A stretch of DNA of 64,000 nt from an uncultured Flavonifractor sp. (GTDB lineage Bacteria; Bacillota; Clostridia; Oscillospirales; Oscillospiraceae): assembly GCA_947346365.1 (NCBI GenBank), contig CANAAV010000012.1, positions 1-64,000 on the forward strand, in the 5' to 3' direction. Position numbers and translations under genes: made by a program. Shown here in pieces: positions 9,774 through 18,295 of this stretch. Position 1 is the first letter of the stretch; each line of letters opens with the position of its first letter. The notes under the pieces are model-generated. The model was not told the origin of the DNA, made no database searches, and saw nothing but the letters and a program-made list of their open reading frames with translations.

Positions 9774-10630
9774 TGCGCATCCCCCTTTACCGTAAAGACC
9801 ATAATGTCCTCCAGACTCGCCGGGTCCACCGTCAGCTCCGGATAGAGCTGGGCAAACGCCCGCCTGTCCTTCACCAGGGCCTCGCACCCAAACTGCCCCA
9901 CCCGGCGCCCCACCAGCAGGGCAGGGTCCACCCGCTCCAGGTCCGCCCTGCCGCACACCAGCCGGCCGTGGGTTTCCAGCAGCTCGTCCTTCGCCCCCTG
10001 CACGGCCACCCGGCCCTTGTGCAGATAGGTCACATAGTCCGCCGCCTTTTCCAAATCGCTGGTAATATGGCTGGAGATGAGAATGGCGTGGTCCTCATCC
10101 TGGATAAAGGCTAAAAACTCGTCTAAAATCTCGTCCCGCACCACCGGGTCCAAGCCGCTGGTGGCCTCGTCCAGAATCAGCAGGCGGGGCCGGGCGGACA
10201 GCGCCGCGGCAATGGAGAGCTTTGTTTTCATCCCCTTGGAGAATTCCTTGACGGTTTTCTTCCGGGGCAGCTCAAATTTATCCAGATAGCGCTCAAAAAC
10301 AACCCCGTCCCAGCTTCGATACAGCCGCCGTAAAATCTTGCCTACCTCAGGGGCCTTAAGGGTATCGTGGAACGTGCTCTCGTCCAGCACGACCCCCACC
10401 TGCTCCTTCACTGCCCGCTCGTCCTCCCGATTGTCCATGCCCAGCACCCGAATGCTGCCCCCGTCCCGGCGGATGAGGTTTAAAATACACTTGATCGTGG
10501 TGGACTTGCCCGCTCCATTCTCCCCAATCAGGCCCATAATGGTGCCGCCGGGAACGGCAAAGGACACGTCCTCCAGCCGGAAAGAACCATAGTCTTTGCA
10601 CAGCCGTTCAATTTCCAGCGCGTATTTCAT
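9770..10630 (-). CDS. ABC transporter ATP-binding protein
   Basis: A 286-residue ATPase. Walker A is GENGAGKST (about 36-44), the signature region is FSKGMKTKLSIAAAL, and Walker B is LLILDEATSGLDP. The C-terminal ~70 residues form an accessory domain as in bacitracin/lantibiotic-type exporters. It overlaps both neighbours by ATGA junctions, so regulator, ATPase and permease form one transcript. Confidence 0.93.
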   Translation of the reverse strand: MKYALEIERLCKDYGSFRLEDVSFAVPGGTIMGLIGENGAGKSTTIKCILNLIRRDGGSIRVLGMDNREDERAVKEQVGVVLDESTFHDTLKAPEVGKILRRLYRSWDGVVFERYLDKFELPRKKTVKEFSKGMKTKLSIAAALSARPRLLILDEATSGLDPVVRDEILDEFLAFIQDEDHAILISSHITSDLEKAADYVTYLHKGRVAVQGAKDELLETHGRLVCGRADLERVDPALLVGRRVGQFGCEALVKDRRAFAQLYPELTVDPASLEDIMVFTVKGDAQ

Positions 10631-11007
10631 AGCGTTTCATCTCCATACAGTAAATTCAGGGCCTCTTCCAGCTCCTTCAGGGTAATTCCGCCCGTTTTGG
10701 CGGCGTCTACCGCCTGGGACAGGTATTCTTCTGCCCGGCGCAAGGCGTCCTCCCGCACCAGCTCCAGGTCCCGGGGGGCTACAAAGCACCCTTTTCCCGG
10801 CACGGTGGTGATAAACCCCTCCCGCTCCAGCTCCTCATAAGCCCGCTTGGTGGTAATCACTGAAATGCGCAGCTCTTTGGCCAGCAGCCGCATGGAAGGC
10901 AGGACCTCGCCCTCCCGCAGCTCGCCCCGCAGAATCAGGCCCTTGACCTGTCGGGTGATCTGGTCGTAAATAGGAACTCCTCCGGAGTTACTGATGATAA
11001 TGTCCAT
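10627..11007 (-). CDS. GntR-family regulator, YtrA type
   Basis: A 126-residue protein with an N-terminal winged helix (PIYDQITRQVKGLILRGELR, residues ~12-31, then a recognition helix near LRISVITTKRAYEELE) and only a short helical C-terminal dimer region, as in the YtrA subfamily. It is the first gene of the ABC operon. I use the ATG at 11007; a longer frame would run through the promoter. Confidence 0.9.
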   Translation of the reverse strand: MDIIISNSGGVPIYDQITRQVKGLILRGELREGEVLPSMRLLAKELRISVITTKRAYEELEREGFITTVPGKGCFVAPRDLELVREDALRRAEEYLSQAVDAAKTGGITLKELEEALNLLYGDETL

Positions 11008-11030
11008 GGTGCACCTTCCAAATACATACT

Positions 11031-11078
11031 GTATATATTCAGCATATACAATATACACGATTGTCTCCGAAAAGTCAA
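11031..11078 (-). promoter_or_regulatory. Promoter and probable operator of the YtrA-type operon
   Basis: On the minus strand -35 TTGACT (11073-11078), 17-nt spacer and -10 TATATT (11050-11055). A dyad GTATAT-N7-ATATAC covers 11031-11049, over the likely transcription start. The position suggests autorepression by the GntR protein. Confidence 0.7.
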
Positions 11079-11219
11079 GAGAAACCTGGGCGCTGCCGCC
11101 TATATTTTCTATTAGCAAATCCCATGCCAACCGCTTGAACCCCCGGCCGCTCTATGGTATAATGCCTGCCAGAGAAAGAGAAAGAGATTTTAGCTGATTG
11201 CGGAGAAAGGACGCTCACG

Positions 11220-12587
11220 ATGGAACTGAGCATAACGCAAAAACAGACCCAGACCCTGTCTCCTCAGATGATGCAGTCCATGGAAGTACTCCAAATGGGC
11301 TCTCAGGAGCTGCTGGAGTATATCGAGCAGGCCGTCCAGGAAAACCCCGTGTTGGAGCGGGAGGAGCATTACGACGGGCAGGACCGGTCTGTGGACCTGC
11401 GCCGCAAGCTGGAGTGGCTGGAGGCCACCGACCCCCAAAACCGCTACTACCACCGGCAGGACTCCGAGGGGGAGGATGATCCGCTGCGGGGGTACGGCAC
11501 TTCCGAGCCGGACGAGGAAAATCTGTACTACTATGTCTCCTCCCAGCTGCGCCTGCTGGAGCTGGAGCCGCAGGTCATGTCCTGCGCCGTATTTCTGGTG
11601 GAAAGCCTGAACCAAAACGGCTGGCTGGACGAGCCCTTGTCCGAGCTGGCCCGGGATTTGGGACAGCCGGAGCAGCGCATGGAGCAGGCTCTTTTGGCGG
11701 TGCAGTCTCTGGAGCCGGCCGGGGTGGGGGCCAGGAACCTGTCGGAGTGCCTGCGCCTGCAGCTGATCCGCCGCACGCCGGTAAATCAGCTGGCGGTGCG
11801 GATTGTGGAGGAGCACCTGGACGCCCTGTCGAAAAACCGCTACGGACTGATCGCCCGCCAGCTCAAAGCGGGGCCGGAGCAGGTGCGTCAGGCCTGCGAT
11901 CTCATCCGCACGCTCAATCCCCGGCCGGGCACCGGCTTCGCCGCCAGGGAAAACCTCAGCTATATTACCCCCGATATCATTGTGGTCAGCTTCCCCGACC
12001 ACTTCGAGCTGCTGACCAACGACTATTATTTTCCCACGCTGAATATCAGCGGCTACTATACCCGCCTGCTGAAAGAGAGCGACGAGGAGCAGGTGAAAGA
12101 TTATCTGGCCGGAAAGGTCCGGCAGGCCAAGTGGATGGTCCGCTCCATCGAACAGCGGCGCAGCACGCTTATGGCCTGTGCCCAGTGCATTTTAGAGCTC
12201 CAGGAGCCTTTTTTCCGCAAAGGGCCGGGACATCTGGCCCCCATGTCTCTGGCGGATGTGGCCGCCCGCATCGGCGTCCACGAGTCCACGGTCAGCCGGG
12301 CCGTGCGGGACAAGTACATTCAGTGCTCTGTAGGCGTGTACCCTCTGAGCTATTTCTTTTCCAGGGGTCTGGGCCCCGCCGCCGGGGGCGGGGCCGCCTC
12401 GCCGGATGCCGCCAAGGCCCTGCTCAAGCAGCTCATCGCCGGGGAGGACAGGCGCAAGCCCCTGTCGGACCAAAAGCTGTGCGCTTTGATGGAGGGGCAG
12501 GGCTGCGTGCTCTCCCGGCGGACGGTGGCCAAATACCGGGACGAGCTGCACATACCCAGCACCGCCGGGCGCAGGGAATATGAGTAA
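11220..12587 (+). CDS. rpoN: RNA polymerase sigma-54 factor
   Basis: A 455-residue protein with the three RpoN regions. The Gln/Leu-rich activator-contact region is at 1-50 (TQTLSPQMMQSMEVLQM). The core-binding domain is at about 90-280. The DNA-binding domain includes the HTH (LADVAARIGVHESTVSRAVRDKYIQC) and the RpoN box SRRTVAKYRDELHIPS near the C-terminus. It directs transcription from -24/-12 promoters and needs an AAA+ activator; no activator gene is in this window. The HAD gene follows 21 nt later. Confidence 0.96.
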   Translation: MELSITQKQTQTLSPQMMQSMEVLQMGSQELLEYIEQAVQENPVLEREEHYDGQDRSVDLRRKLEWLEATDPQNRYYHRQDSEGEDDPLRGYGTSEPDEENLYYYVSSQLRLLELEPQVMSCAVFLVESLNQNGWLDEPLSELARDLGQPEQRMEQALLAVQSLEPAGVGARNLSECLRLQLIRRTPVNQLAVRIVEEHLDALSKNRYGLIARQLKAGPEQVRQACDLIRTLNPRPGTGFAARENLSYITPDIIVVSFPDHFELLTNDYYFPTLNISGYYTRLLKESDEEQVKDYLAGKVRQAKWMVRSIEQRRSTLMACAQCILELQEPFFRKGPGHLAPMSLADVAARIGVHESTVSRAVRDKYIQCSVGVYPLSYFFSRGLGPAAGGGAASPDAAKALLKQLIAGEDRRKPLSDQKLCALMEGQGCVLSRRTVAKYRDELHIPSTAGRREYE

Positions 12588-12608
12588 AGCGCAGCCGGGG
12601 GAGGAATT

Positions 12609-13259
12609 ATGAAGTATCACGCGGTGCTCTTTGATTTTGACTATACCTTGGGGGACGCCACCGGCGCTATCGTAGCCGGGTTTCAGTACGCCTTTGCCCG
12701 CATGGGGCTCCCCCTGCCGGAGCCGGAAGCCGTCCGCCTCACCGTGGGCCACACGCTGGAAGACAGCTATACCCAGCTCTCCGGGGATGCTCTTCCCGCC
12801 CGGCAGGCCCAGTTCTGCCGCCTCTACCGGGAGAAAGCGGCCCCGCTTCAGGTGCGCTCCACCCGTCTTTTTCCCGGTGCGGCGGAGTTGCTGGCGGCCC
12901 TCCACGCCGCCGGAATTCCCGCCGGAATCGTCAGCAGCAAGGGCGCGCCTCTGCTGCGGGAAGTGCTGCGCGCCTTAGGCGTGGCCCATTTTCTGTGTTC
13001 GGTCACCGGGGGAGACCAGGTGTCCCGGCCCAAGCCCGACCCGGAGGGGCTGCTGCGAGCCACCGCCGCCCTGGAGCTGGCGCCGGAGCAGGTCCTTTTC
13101 TGCGGAGACACCGTGATCGACGCCTCGGCCGCCCAACAGGCGGGCTGCGGCTTCTGTGCCGTTCTCAACGGCACCACCGGAGCGGACGCCTTCGCGGCTT
13201 ATCCCCACGTACATATCGCGCCCAGTTTGTGGGAATTAAAAGACTGGCTGGATCTCTAG
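12609..13259 (+). CDS. HAD-superfamily hydrolase (phosphoglycolate phosphatase-like)
   Basis: A 216-residue HAD phosphatase. Motif I is FDFDYTLGDA (nucleophile Asp about 10), motif II Ser in GIVSSKG, motif III Lys in RPKPDPEGL and motif IV in FCGDTVID. It has an alpha-helical cap, similar to Gph/PpaX proteins. The substrate is not predictable. It is preceded by GGGGGAGG and is probably co-transcribed with rpoN. Confidence 0.9.
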   Translation: MKYHAVLFDFDYTLGDATGAIVAGFQYAFARMGLPLPEPEAVRLTVGHTLEDSYTQLSGDALPARQAQFCRLYREKAAPLQVRSTRLFPGAAELLAALHAAGIPAGIVSSKGAPLLREVLRALGVAHFLCSVTGGDQVSRPKPDPEGLLRATAALELAPEQVLFCGDTVIDASAAQQAGCGFCAVLNGTTGADAFAAYPHVHIAPSLWELKDWLDL

Positions 13260-13274
13260 AACCTACGCAGCAGA

Positions 13275-13316
13275 GCAGGGAGGCGGCCGCGAATTAAACC
13301 GCGGCCGCCTCCCTGC
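13275..13316. terminator. Hairpin after the HAD gene
   Basis: A 17-bp perfect GC-rich stem (GCAGGGAGGCGGCCGCG and its complement) with an 8-nt AT loop, 16 nt after the stop. It lacks a long T tract, so it may act as an intrinsic terminator or an mRNA 3' end stabiliser. Confidence 0.6.
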
Positions 13317-13328
13317 GCCCTATAGGGC

Positions 13329-13393
13329 TTGACGCTGGACCTCAGGCGTGGGATAATGACACAATATTACTGCGGCAGCTTCAGCTGCCGCAG
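13329..13393 (+). promoter_or_regulatory. Promoter with a 5'-leader hairpin before the CDF gene
   Basis: -35 TTGACG (13329-13334), 17-nt spacer, -10 GATAAT (13352-13357). A perfect 11-bp inverted repeat with a TC loop (CTGCGGCAGCT, 13370-13393) begins about where transcription should start and ends 24 nt before the ATG. It could be an operator or an RNA hairpin. Confidence 0.6.
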
Positions 13394-13417
13394 GCACCGC
13401 CCGGCGGGAGGGATCAT

Positions 13418-14590
13418 ATGACGGAGTTTTTGGTAAAAACCTTCATTCGCAACCGGGATCAGATCAGCGACCCTGCCGTGCGGGAGCAGTATGGCAGGCT
13501 GTCCGGCCTGGTGGGCATCCTGCTCAACCTGCTGCTCACCGCCGGAAAGCTGGCGGCGGGCCTGGCGGCCTCTTCCATCGCCATCACGGCCGACGCGTTT
13601 AATAATCTCACCGACGCGGCCTCTTCGGTGGTCACCCTGGTCGGCTTCAAACTGGCCGGGCAGCGCTCTGACGATGGGCACCCCTTCGGCCACGGGCGCA
13701 TGGAGTATCTGGCGGGGCTGGTCGTTTCGCTGCTCATTCTGCTGGTGGGAGTGGAACTGGGTAAGAGCTCTGTACAGGCCATTGTACGCCCGGTTCCCAC
13801 AGAATTTTCCGCTCTGTCCGCCGCCGTGCTGGCCGTGTCCGTCGGCATTAAGCTGTGGATGTGCCTGTTTAACCGCTCTCTCAGCCGCCGGATCGACTCC
13901 GCCGCCATGGCTGCTACCGCCGCCGACTCGCTTTCCGACGCCGCCGCCACTCTCGTGCTCCTGGCCGGCGGCCTGCTGGGCCGCTTTTTCTCCTTAAATA
14001 TCGACGGTTGGCTCGGTCTGGCGGTGGCCGTATTCATTCTCCGCTCCGGCTGGCAGGCGGCAAAGGACACCATCGACCCTCTTCTGGGCCAGCGGCCCGA
14101 CCCCTCGCTGGTGCGCAGCATTCAAGACGCCGTGCTGGCCCATCCCCAGGTGGTGGGAATGCACGATCTGGTCATTCACGATTACGGCCCCGGACGCACC
14201 CTCATGTCCTTCCACGCGGAAATTCCTCTCAGCTCCGATATCATGGAGGCCCACGACGTCATCGATCACATTGAGCGGGAGTTGCGGGAGCGCTTTGGCA
14301 TTGAGACCACTATACACATGGACCCCATCGCCACCGACGACGCCAGGGTCAATCAGGTCCGCTCCCAGGTGTCCGCGCTGGTATGTCTGATCGATCCGGC
14401 AATTACCATCCACGATTTCCGCATGACCGACGGCCCCCAGTACACCAACCTGATTTTTGACGCTGCGGTTCCCCACAGCTGTTCCCTGCCGGACCAGGAA
14501 ATTCAGCGGCGGATCATCCAGGCCGCCCAGGCGCTGGACCCCAGCTATCACCTGGTGCTCCAGATAGACCGGGTTTATGCCGGGCAGTAG
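13418..14590 (+). CDS. Cation diffusion facilitator family transporter
   Basis: A 390-residue CDF/ZitB-type divalent metal/proton antiporter of the cytoplasmic membrane. Six helices occupy about residues 20-215; metal-site motifs are DAFNNLTDAASS and HPFGHGR in the N-terminal half and AATAADSLSDAAATL in the fifth helix. The cytoplasmic C-terminal region (about 220-390) is longer than the usual CDF domain, with a second module near 300-385. The metal (Zn, Mn or Fe) cannot be told. ATG 13418 follows GGGAGGG. Confidence 0.92.
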   Translation: MTEFLVKTFIRNRDQISDPAVREQYGRLSGLVGILLNLLLTAGKLAAGLAASSIAITADAFNNLTDAASSVVTLVGFKLAGQRSDDGHPFGHGRMEYLAGLVVSLLILLVGVELGKSSVQAIVRPVPTEFSALSAAVLAVSVGIKLWMCLFNRSLSRRIDSAAMAATAADSLSDAAATLVLLAGGLLGRFFSLNIDGWLGLAVAVFILRSGWQAAKDTIDPLLGQRPDPSLVRSIQDAVLAHPQVVGMHDLVIHDYGPGRTLMSFHAEIPLSSDIMEAHDVIDHIERELRERFGIETTIHMDPIATDDARVNQVRSQVSALVCLIDPAITIHDFRMTDGPQYTNLIFDAAVPHSCSLPDQEIQRRIIQAAQALDPSYHLVLQIDRVYAGQ

Positions 14591-14699
14591 GGTGCCTTTG
14601 CGTCTGCCAATCCGGGGCAGATTCACAAAAAATTCACCCATCCCGCCGTCTTGCCGGGTATAATGGTGATAATTATGTATACAGGAAGGACGATGGTAT

Positions 14700-15392
14700 A
14701 TGCCCAGAAAGGTCCTCATTGTAGAAGATGACGCCAACATCGCCGAGCTGCTCCATCTGTACTTGGAGAAGGAGGGCTTTGACACCGCTGTAGCCGGAGA
14801 CGGCGGCAAGGGGGTGGAGCTCTTCCGCTCCTTCCGTCCGGACCTGGTGCTGCTGGACATTATGCTCCCCGTAATGGACGGCTGGTCCGTGCTGAAAAAG
14901 ATTCGGGAAAACGACAAAACCCCCGTCATTATGCTCACCGCCAAGGGGGAGACCCGGGACAAGGTGGCCGGCCTTGAGGGCGGAGCCGACGACTACATCG
15001 TCAAGCCCTTTGAGATGAAGGAGGTCCTGGCCCGCATCCACGCCGTGCTGCGCCGCTTTGGCGGGGAGGAGGACAGCGGGGAGAAGAAGCTCTCCTTTGA
15101 CAAGCTGGTCATCAACCTGGATTCCTACGAGCTCCAGGTGGACGGCAGGCGGGTGGATACCCCTCCCAAGGAGCTGGAGCTGCTCTACCACCTGGCGGCT
15201 TCTCCCAACCGGGTATTCACCCGCAACCAGCTTTTGGATGAGGTGTGGGGCTTTGACTATTTTGGGGACTCCCGCACAGTGGATGTACACATCAAGCGCC
15301 TGCGGGAAAAACTGGAGGGAGTCAGTCCCCAGTGGAGCCTTAAAACCGTCTGGGGCGTGGGCTATAAATTTGAGCTGGCGGGCCACCCGTAA
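14700..15392 (+). CDS. OmpR/PhoB-family response regulator
   Basis: A 230-residue regulator. The receiver domain (1-118) has acidic residues D10/D11, the phosphoacceptor D53 in LLDIMLPVMD, and K102 in IVKPF. The C-terminal winged helix (130-228) contains the transactivation loop DYFGDSRTVDVHIKRLREKL. It is followed 18 nt later by its histidine kinase and then an HtrA protease, as in CssRS-type protein-quality systems. Confidence 0.95.
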   Translation: MPRKVLIVEDDANIAELLHLYLEKEGFDTAVAGDGGKGVELFRSFRPDLVLLDIMLPVMDGWSVLKKIRENDKTPVIMLTAKGETRDKVAGLEGGADDYIVKPFEMKEVLARIHAVLRRFGGEEDSGEKKLSFDKLVINLDSYELQVDGRRVDTPPKELELLYHLAASPNRVFTRNQLLDEVWGFDYFGDSRTVDVHIKRLREKLEGVSPQWSLKTVWGVGYKFELAGHP

Positions 15393-15410
15393 GCGGGGAG
15401 GCGTGCACCT

Positions 15411-16865
15411 GTGAAAAGCCTTTACCAACGGCAGTTTGTCATGATGGCGGGGGTCATCCTGATCTCCTTTGCTCTGCTGGGCGCAGCCTTTATTACCTTG
15501 TCCTACCAGTACACCATCCGGGAAAAGCGAGACGCAATGGAGCGCAACGCCGACTATATCGCCCTGTTCACCGGCAGCATGCGCTCCAGCAGCGGATTTG
15601 ACATTCTCAGCGAGCCTTATCAGGCATACATCCGCTCCATCGCCTTGATTTCCGACTCCGTGGTGGTCATCACCGACACCCAGGGCCAGGTCCTCCTCAC
15701 TGCCGACGGCAGCACCGTCCGCTCCGGCTATTCCGGCCTCTCCCTGCCCGCCTCCATTGTGGACACGCTGCGCGGCGCCGGCAGCTTCACAGGCATGAGC
15801 ACGCTCAACGGCCTATTTGCAGACAGCCGCTATGTAGCGGGGGTGCCCATCTCCGCCGCCGCCGTGAATCTGTTTACCGGACATGCGGAGCCTCAGGTCA
15901 TCGGTGCGGTCTATGTGGCGGCGGAGGCCTCCAGCCTCACGGAACTCTGGTCGGCTTTTGCCAGCATCTATTTTTTCACCGCCGTGGCGGTCCTCTGCCT
16001 GGCCTTTGTCACCAGCTCTGTCACCACCCTCCAGCAGACCCGCCCCCTGAAGGAAATTGCCGCCATGGCCCGAAAATTTGGCCACGGGGAGTACGGCGCG
16101 CGGGTCGCCGGATACGATAAGCGGCAGGACGAGGTGGGGGAGCTGGCGGAGGCGTTCAACGCCATGGCGGACTCTATTTCTCAGAGCGAGCAGCGCCGCA
16201 GCGAGTTTGTGGCTAATATCTCTCACGAGCTGAAGACCCCCATGACCACCATCGCCGGGTTTTCCGACGGCATTTTAGACGGTACCATCTCGCCGGAGCA
16301 GGAACGTGCGGCGCTGCAGACCATCTCCAGCGAAACCCGGCGGCTGTCCCGGCTGGTGCGGCGGATGCTGGACCTGTCCCGGCTCCAGTCGGCGGAAAAT
16401 GTCACCGCCCAAGAGCAGTTTGACATATCTGAGGTAACCCTGCGGGTTCTGGTGAGCCTGGAGACCAAAATCAACGCCCGCGGCCTGGATGTGGATACCC
16501 AGCTGCCCAGCGACCCGGTCCTCGTGTGGGGCGACCCGGATTCCATCACCCAAGTGTGCTATAATCTGTTGGACAACGCCATTAAATTTTCCCAGCCGGG
16601 CGGAGTTGTGGGCCTGTCCATCGCCGCCAAGGGGGGCAAGGCCTATGTCTGCGTGCGCAACAGCGGCGAGACCATCCCACCTGACGAGCTGGCGATGATC
16701 TTCGACCGGTTTCATAAAAGCGATAAATCCCGCAGCGTGGACCGGGAAGGGGTGGGCCTGGGGTTGTACATTGTCAAGACCATCCTGAACAACCACAAGG
16801 AAAACATTACCGTCACCAGTGAAAACGGGGTCACGGAGTTTACCTTTACTCTGACCCTGGCGTAA
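15411..16865 (+). CDS. Sensor histidine kinase
   Basis: A 484-residue membrane kinase beginning with GTG after a GGGGAGG site. Membrane spans lie at about 9-31 and 182-204, with a ~150-residue extracytoplasmic sensor between. A HAMP domain follows (about 206-260). The HisKA domain has the phosphoacceptor His in SHELKTPMTT (H272), and the HATPase domain has N, G1 and G2 boxes (LLDNAIKFS, GVGLGLYIVK). It partners the regulator just upstream; the neighbouring HtrA suggests it senses envelope or secretion stress. Confidence 0.95.
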   Translation: MKSLYQRQFVMMAGVILISFALLGAAFITLSYQYTIREKRDAMERNADYIALFTGSMRSSSGFDILSEPYQAYIRSIALISDSVVVITDTQGQVLLTADGSTVRSGYSGLSLPASIVDTLRGAGSFTGMSTLNGLFADSRYVAGVPISAAAVNLFTGHAEPQVIGAVYVAAEASSLTELWSAFASIYFFTAVAVLCLAFVTSSVTTLQQTRPLKEIAAMARKFGHGEYGARVAGYDKRQDEVGELAEAFNAMADSISQSEQRRSEFVANISHELKTPMTTIAGFSDGILDGTISPEQERAALQTISSETRRLSRLVRRMLDLSRLQSAENVTAQEQFDISEVTLRVLVSLETKINARGLDVDTQLPSDPVLVWGDPDSITQVCYNLLDNAIKFSQPGGVVGLSIAAKGGKAYVCVRNSGETIPPDELAMIFDRFHKSDKSRSVDREGVGLGLYIVKTILNNHKENITVTSENGVTEFTFTLTLA

Positions 16866-16875
16866 GGAGGCCCCT

Positions 16876-18081
16876 ATGCGCAATTACTATTACCGGACGG
16901 AGGAGTTTTATCCACCTGCCGCCTCCCCGCCGCCTCCCCGGCGGCGGGGAGGTCGCCGGGGGACGGCGCTTTTTTTGTGCGCCCTGGTCATCCTGGCGGC
17001 CGTCACGGCCGCCGCCGGCCTGCTGGGCAGAGACTTGGCGGCGGAGCTTCCGCCTTTGGATACGAATTCACCCGCCGTTCCCACCGCTCAGGCTGCGCCG
17101 GAACCGGTGGCCCGGGCCCCCTTGGGGGATGGCACCACCCTCGTTTTGGCGCCGGAGCCTGCAGGGGAACCCTGGAGCCTGCAAGAGATCTACGCGGCCA
17201 ACCTTCCCAGCATCGTCAGCGTCCGGGGAAGCTCCCAGGAAGGCTACTCCCTGGGCACCGGGGTCGTGATGTCTCAGGACGGATACATCATCACCAACTG
17301 CCATGTTATTGAAGGCTGCAGCCGGCTGGACATAGTGCTTTGGGATGAGCGCAGCTACGACGCCGCCCTCGTGGGCCAGGATGAGGAAACCGACCTGGCG
17401 GTCCTGAAAATCGACGGCTCCGGCCTTCTCCCCGCCACCTTTGGGGACTCCTCTCTGGCGCAGGTGGGGGACCCGGTGGCCGCCATCGGCAACCCGCTGG
17501 GATCCGAGCTGCGGGGCACTATGACTGATGGGATCATCTCCGCCATCAACCGAAACGTCCGCGTTCAAGGCAGGACGATGACCTTGATTCAGACCAACGC
17601 CGCCCTGAACTCCGGTAACTCCGGCGGAGCTCTCATCAACCAGTTCGGCCAAGTAATCGGCATCACCAATATGAAAATGCGCTCCTATACCACGCCTGTG
17701 GAGGGGCTCGGCTTTGCCATCCCCACCGCCACGGTCAAACTCATCGTGGATACGCTCATTGCCGACGGCGTAGTCGGCGGCCGGCCCACCATCGGCATCA
17801 CCGCCTATACCCTTACTCCTGAAATGGCGCTGCAGCGTGGGTGTCCCCCGGGCGTGTGGGTGGAGACGGTAGAGGAGCGGTCCGACGCCTGGGCCCAGGG
17901 CCTGCGGCCCGGCGACGTGATTGTTCAGGCCAATGGGGCGGACATCGCCCTTATGGAGGAGCTTCAGTCTGCCAAGGCCGGATTGGAGGCCGGGGACGCC
18001 ATCACCCTGCGCTTCTGGCGCTCCGGGTCTTATCAGACCGTGGAAATCATTCTGGTGGAACAGTATATGCTGGAGGAATAG
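16876..18081 (+). CDS. HtrA/DegP-like membrane serine protease
   Basis: A 401-residue S1C protease with a Pro/Arg-rich cytoplasmic N-terminus, one membrane anchor (about 30-50), a trypsin-like domain with catalytic triad H143 (TNCHVIEG), D173 (EETDLAVL) and S249 (GNSGGAL), and a single C-terminal PDZ domain (about 305-395). It degrades or refolds misfolded proteins outside the membrane. It starts 10 nt after the kinase gene, so the two-component system and protease are one operon. Confidence 0.95.
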   Translation: MRNYYYRTEEFYPPAASPPPPRRRGGRRGTALFLCALVILAAVTAAAGLLGRDLAAELPPLDTNSPAVPTAQAAPEPVARAPLGDGTTLVLAPEPAGEPWSLQEIYAANLPSIVSVRGSSQEGYSLGTGVVMSQDGYIITNCHVIEGCSRLDIVLWDERSYDAALVGQDEETDLAVLKIDGSGLLPATFGDSSLAQVGDPVAAIGNPLGSELRGTMTDGIISAINRNVRVQGRTMTLIQTNAALNSGNSGGALINQFGQVIGITNMKMRSYTTPVEGLGFAIPTATVKLIVDTLIADGVVGGRPTIGITAYTLTPEMALQRGCPPGVWVETVEERSDAWAQGLRPGDVIVQANGADIALMEELQSAKAGLEAGDAITLRFWRSGSYQTVEIILVEQYMLEE

Positions 18082-18120
18082 CCTGTGCGGCGTTCCTGGC
18101 CGCGTGCGGGCAAAAAAAGG

Positions 18121-18146
18121 GCGCTCCCGGCATCGGCCGGGGGCGC
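18121..18146 (+). terminator. Hairpin after htrA
   Basis: An 11-bp GC-rich stem (one G-T type mismatch) with a 4-nt loop, 40 nt after the htrA stop. No clear T tract follows; it is a weak terminator call. Confidence 0.45.
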
Positions 18147-18295
18147 TTGGAGCCTGCCGGGCGGCGTCTGACGTGCCCCAGGCTCAAATGGGAGAAAGGA
18201 ATTTGTGCCACCCTTGCGGGAGAGCTGCAAAAATAGAATACCTTATTTTTCCAATTATGTCAAACAGAACTTTTGTCGAAAGGTGGAATCCAATT

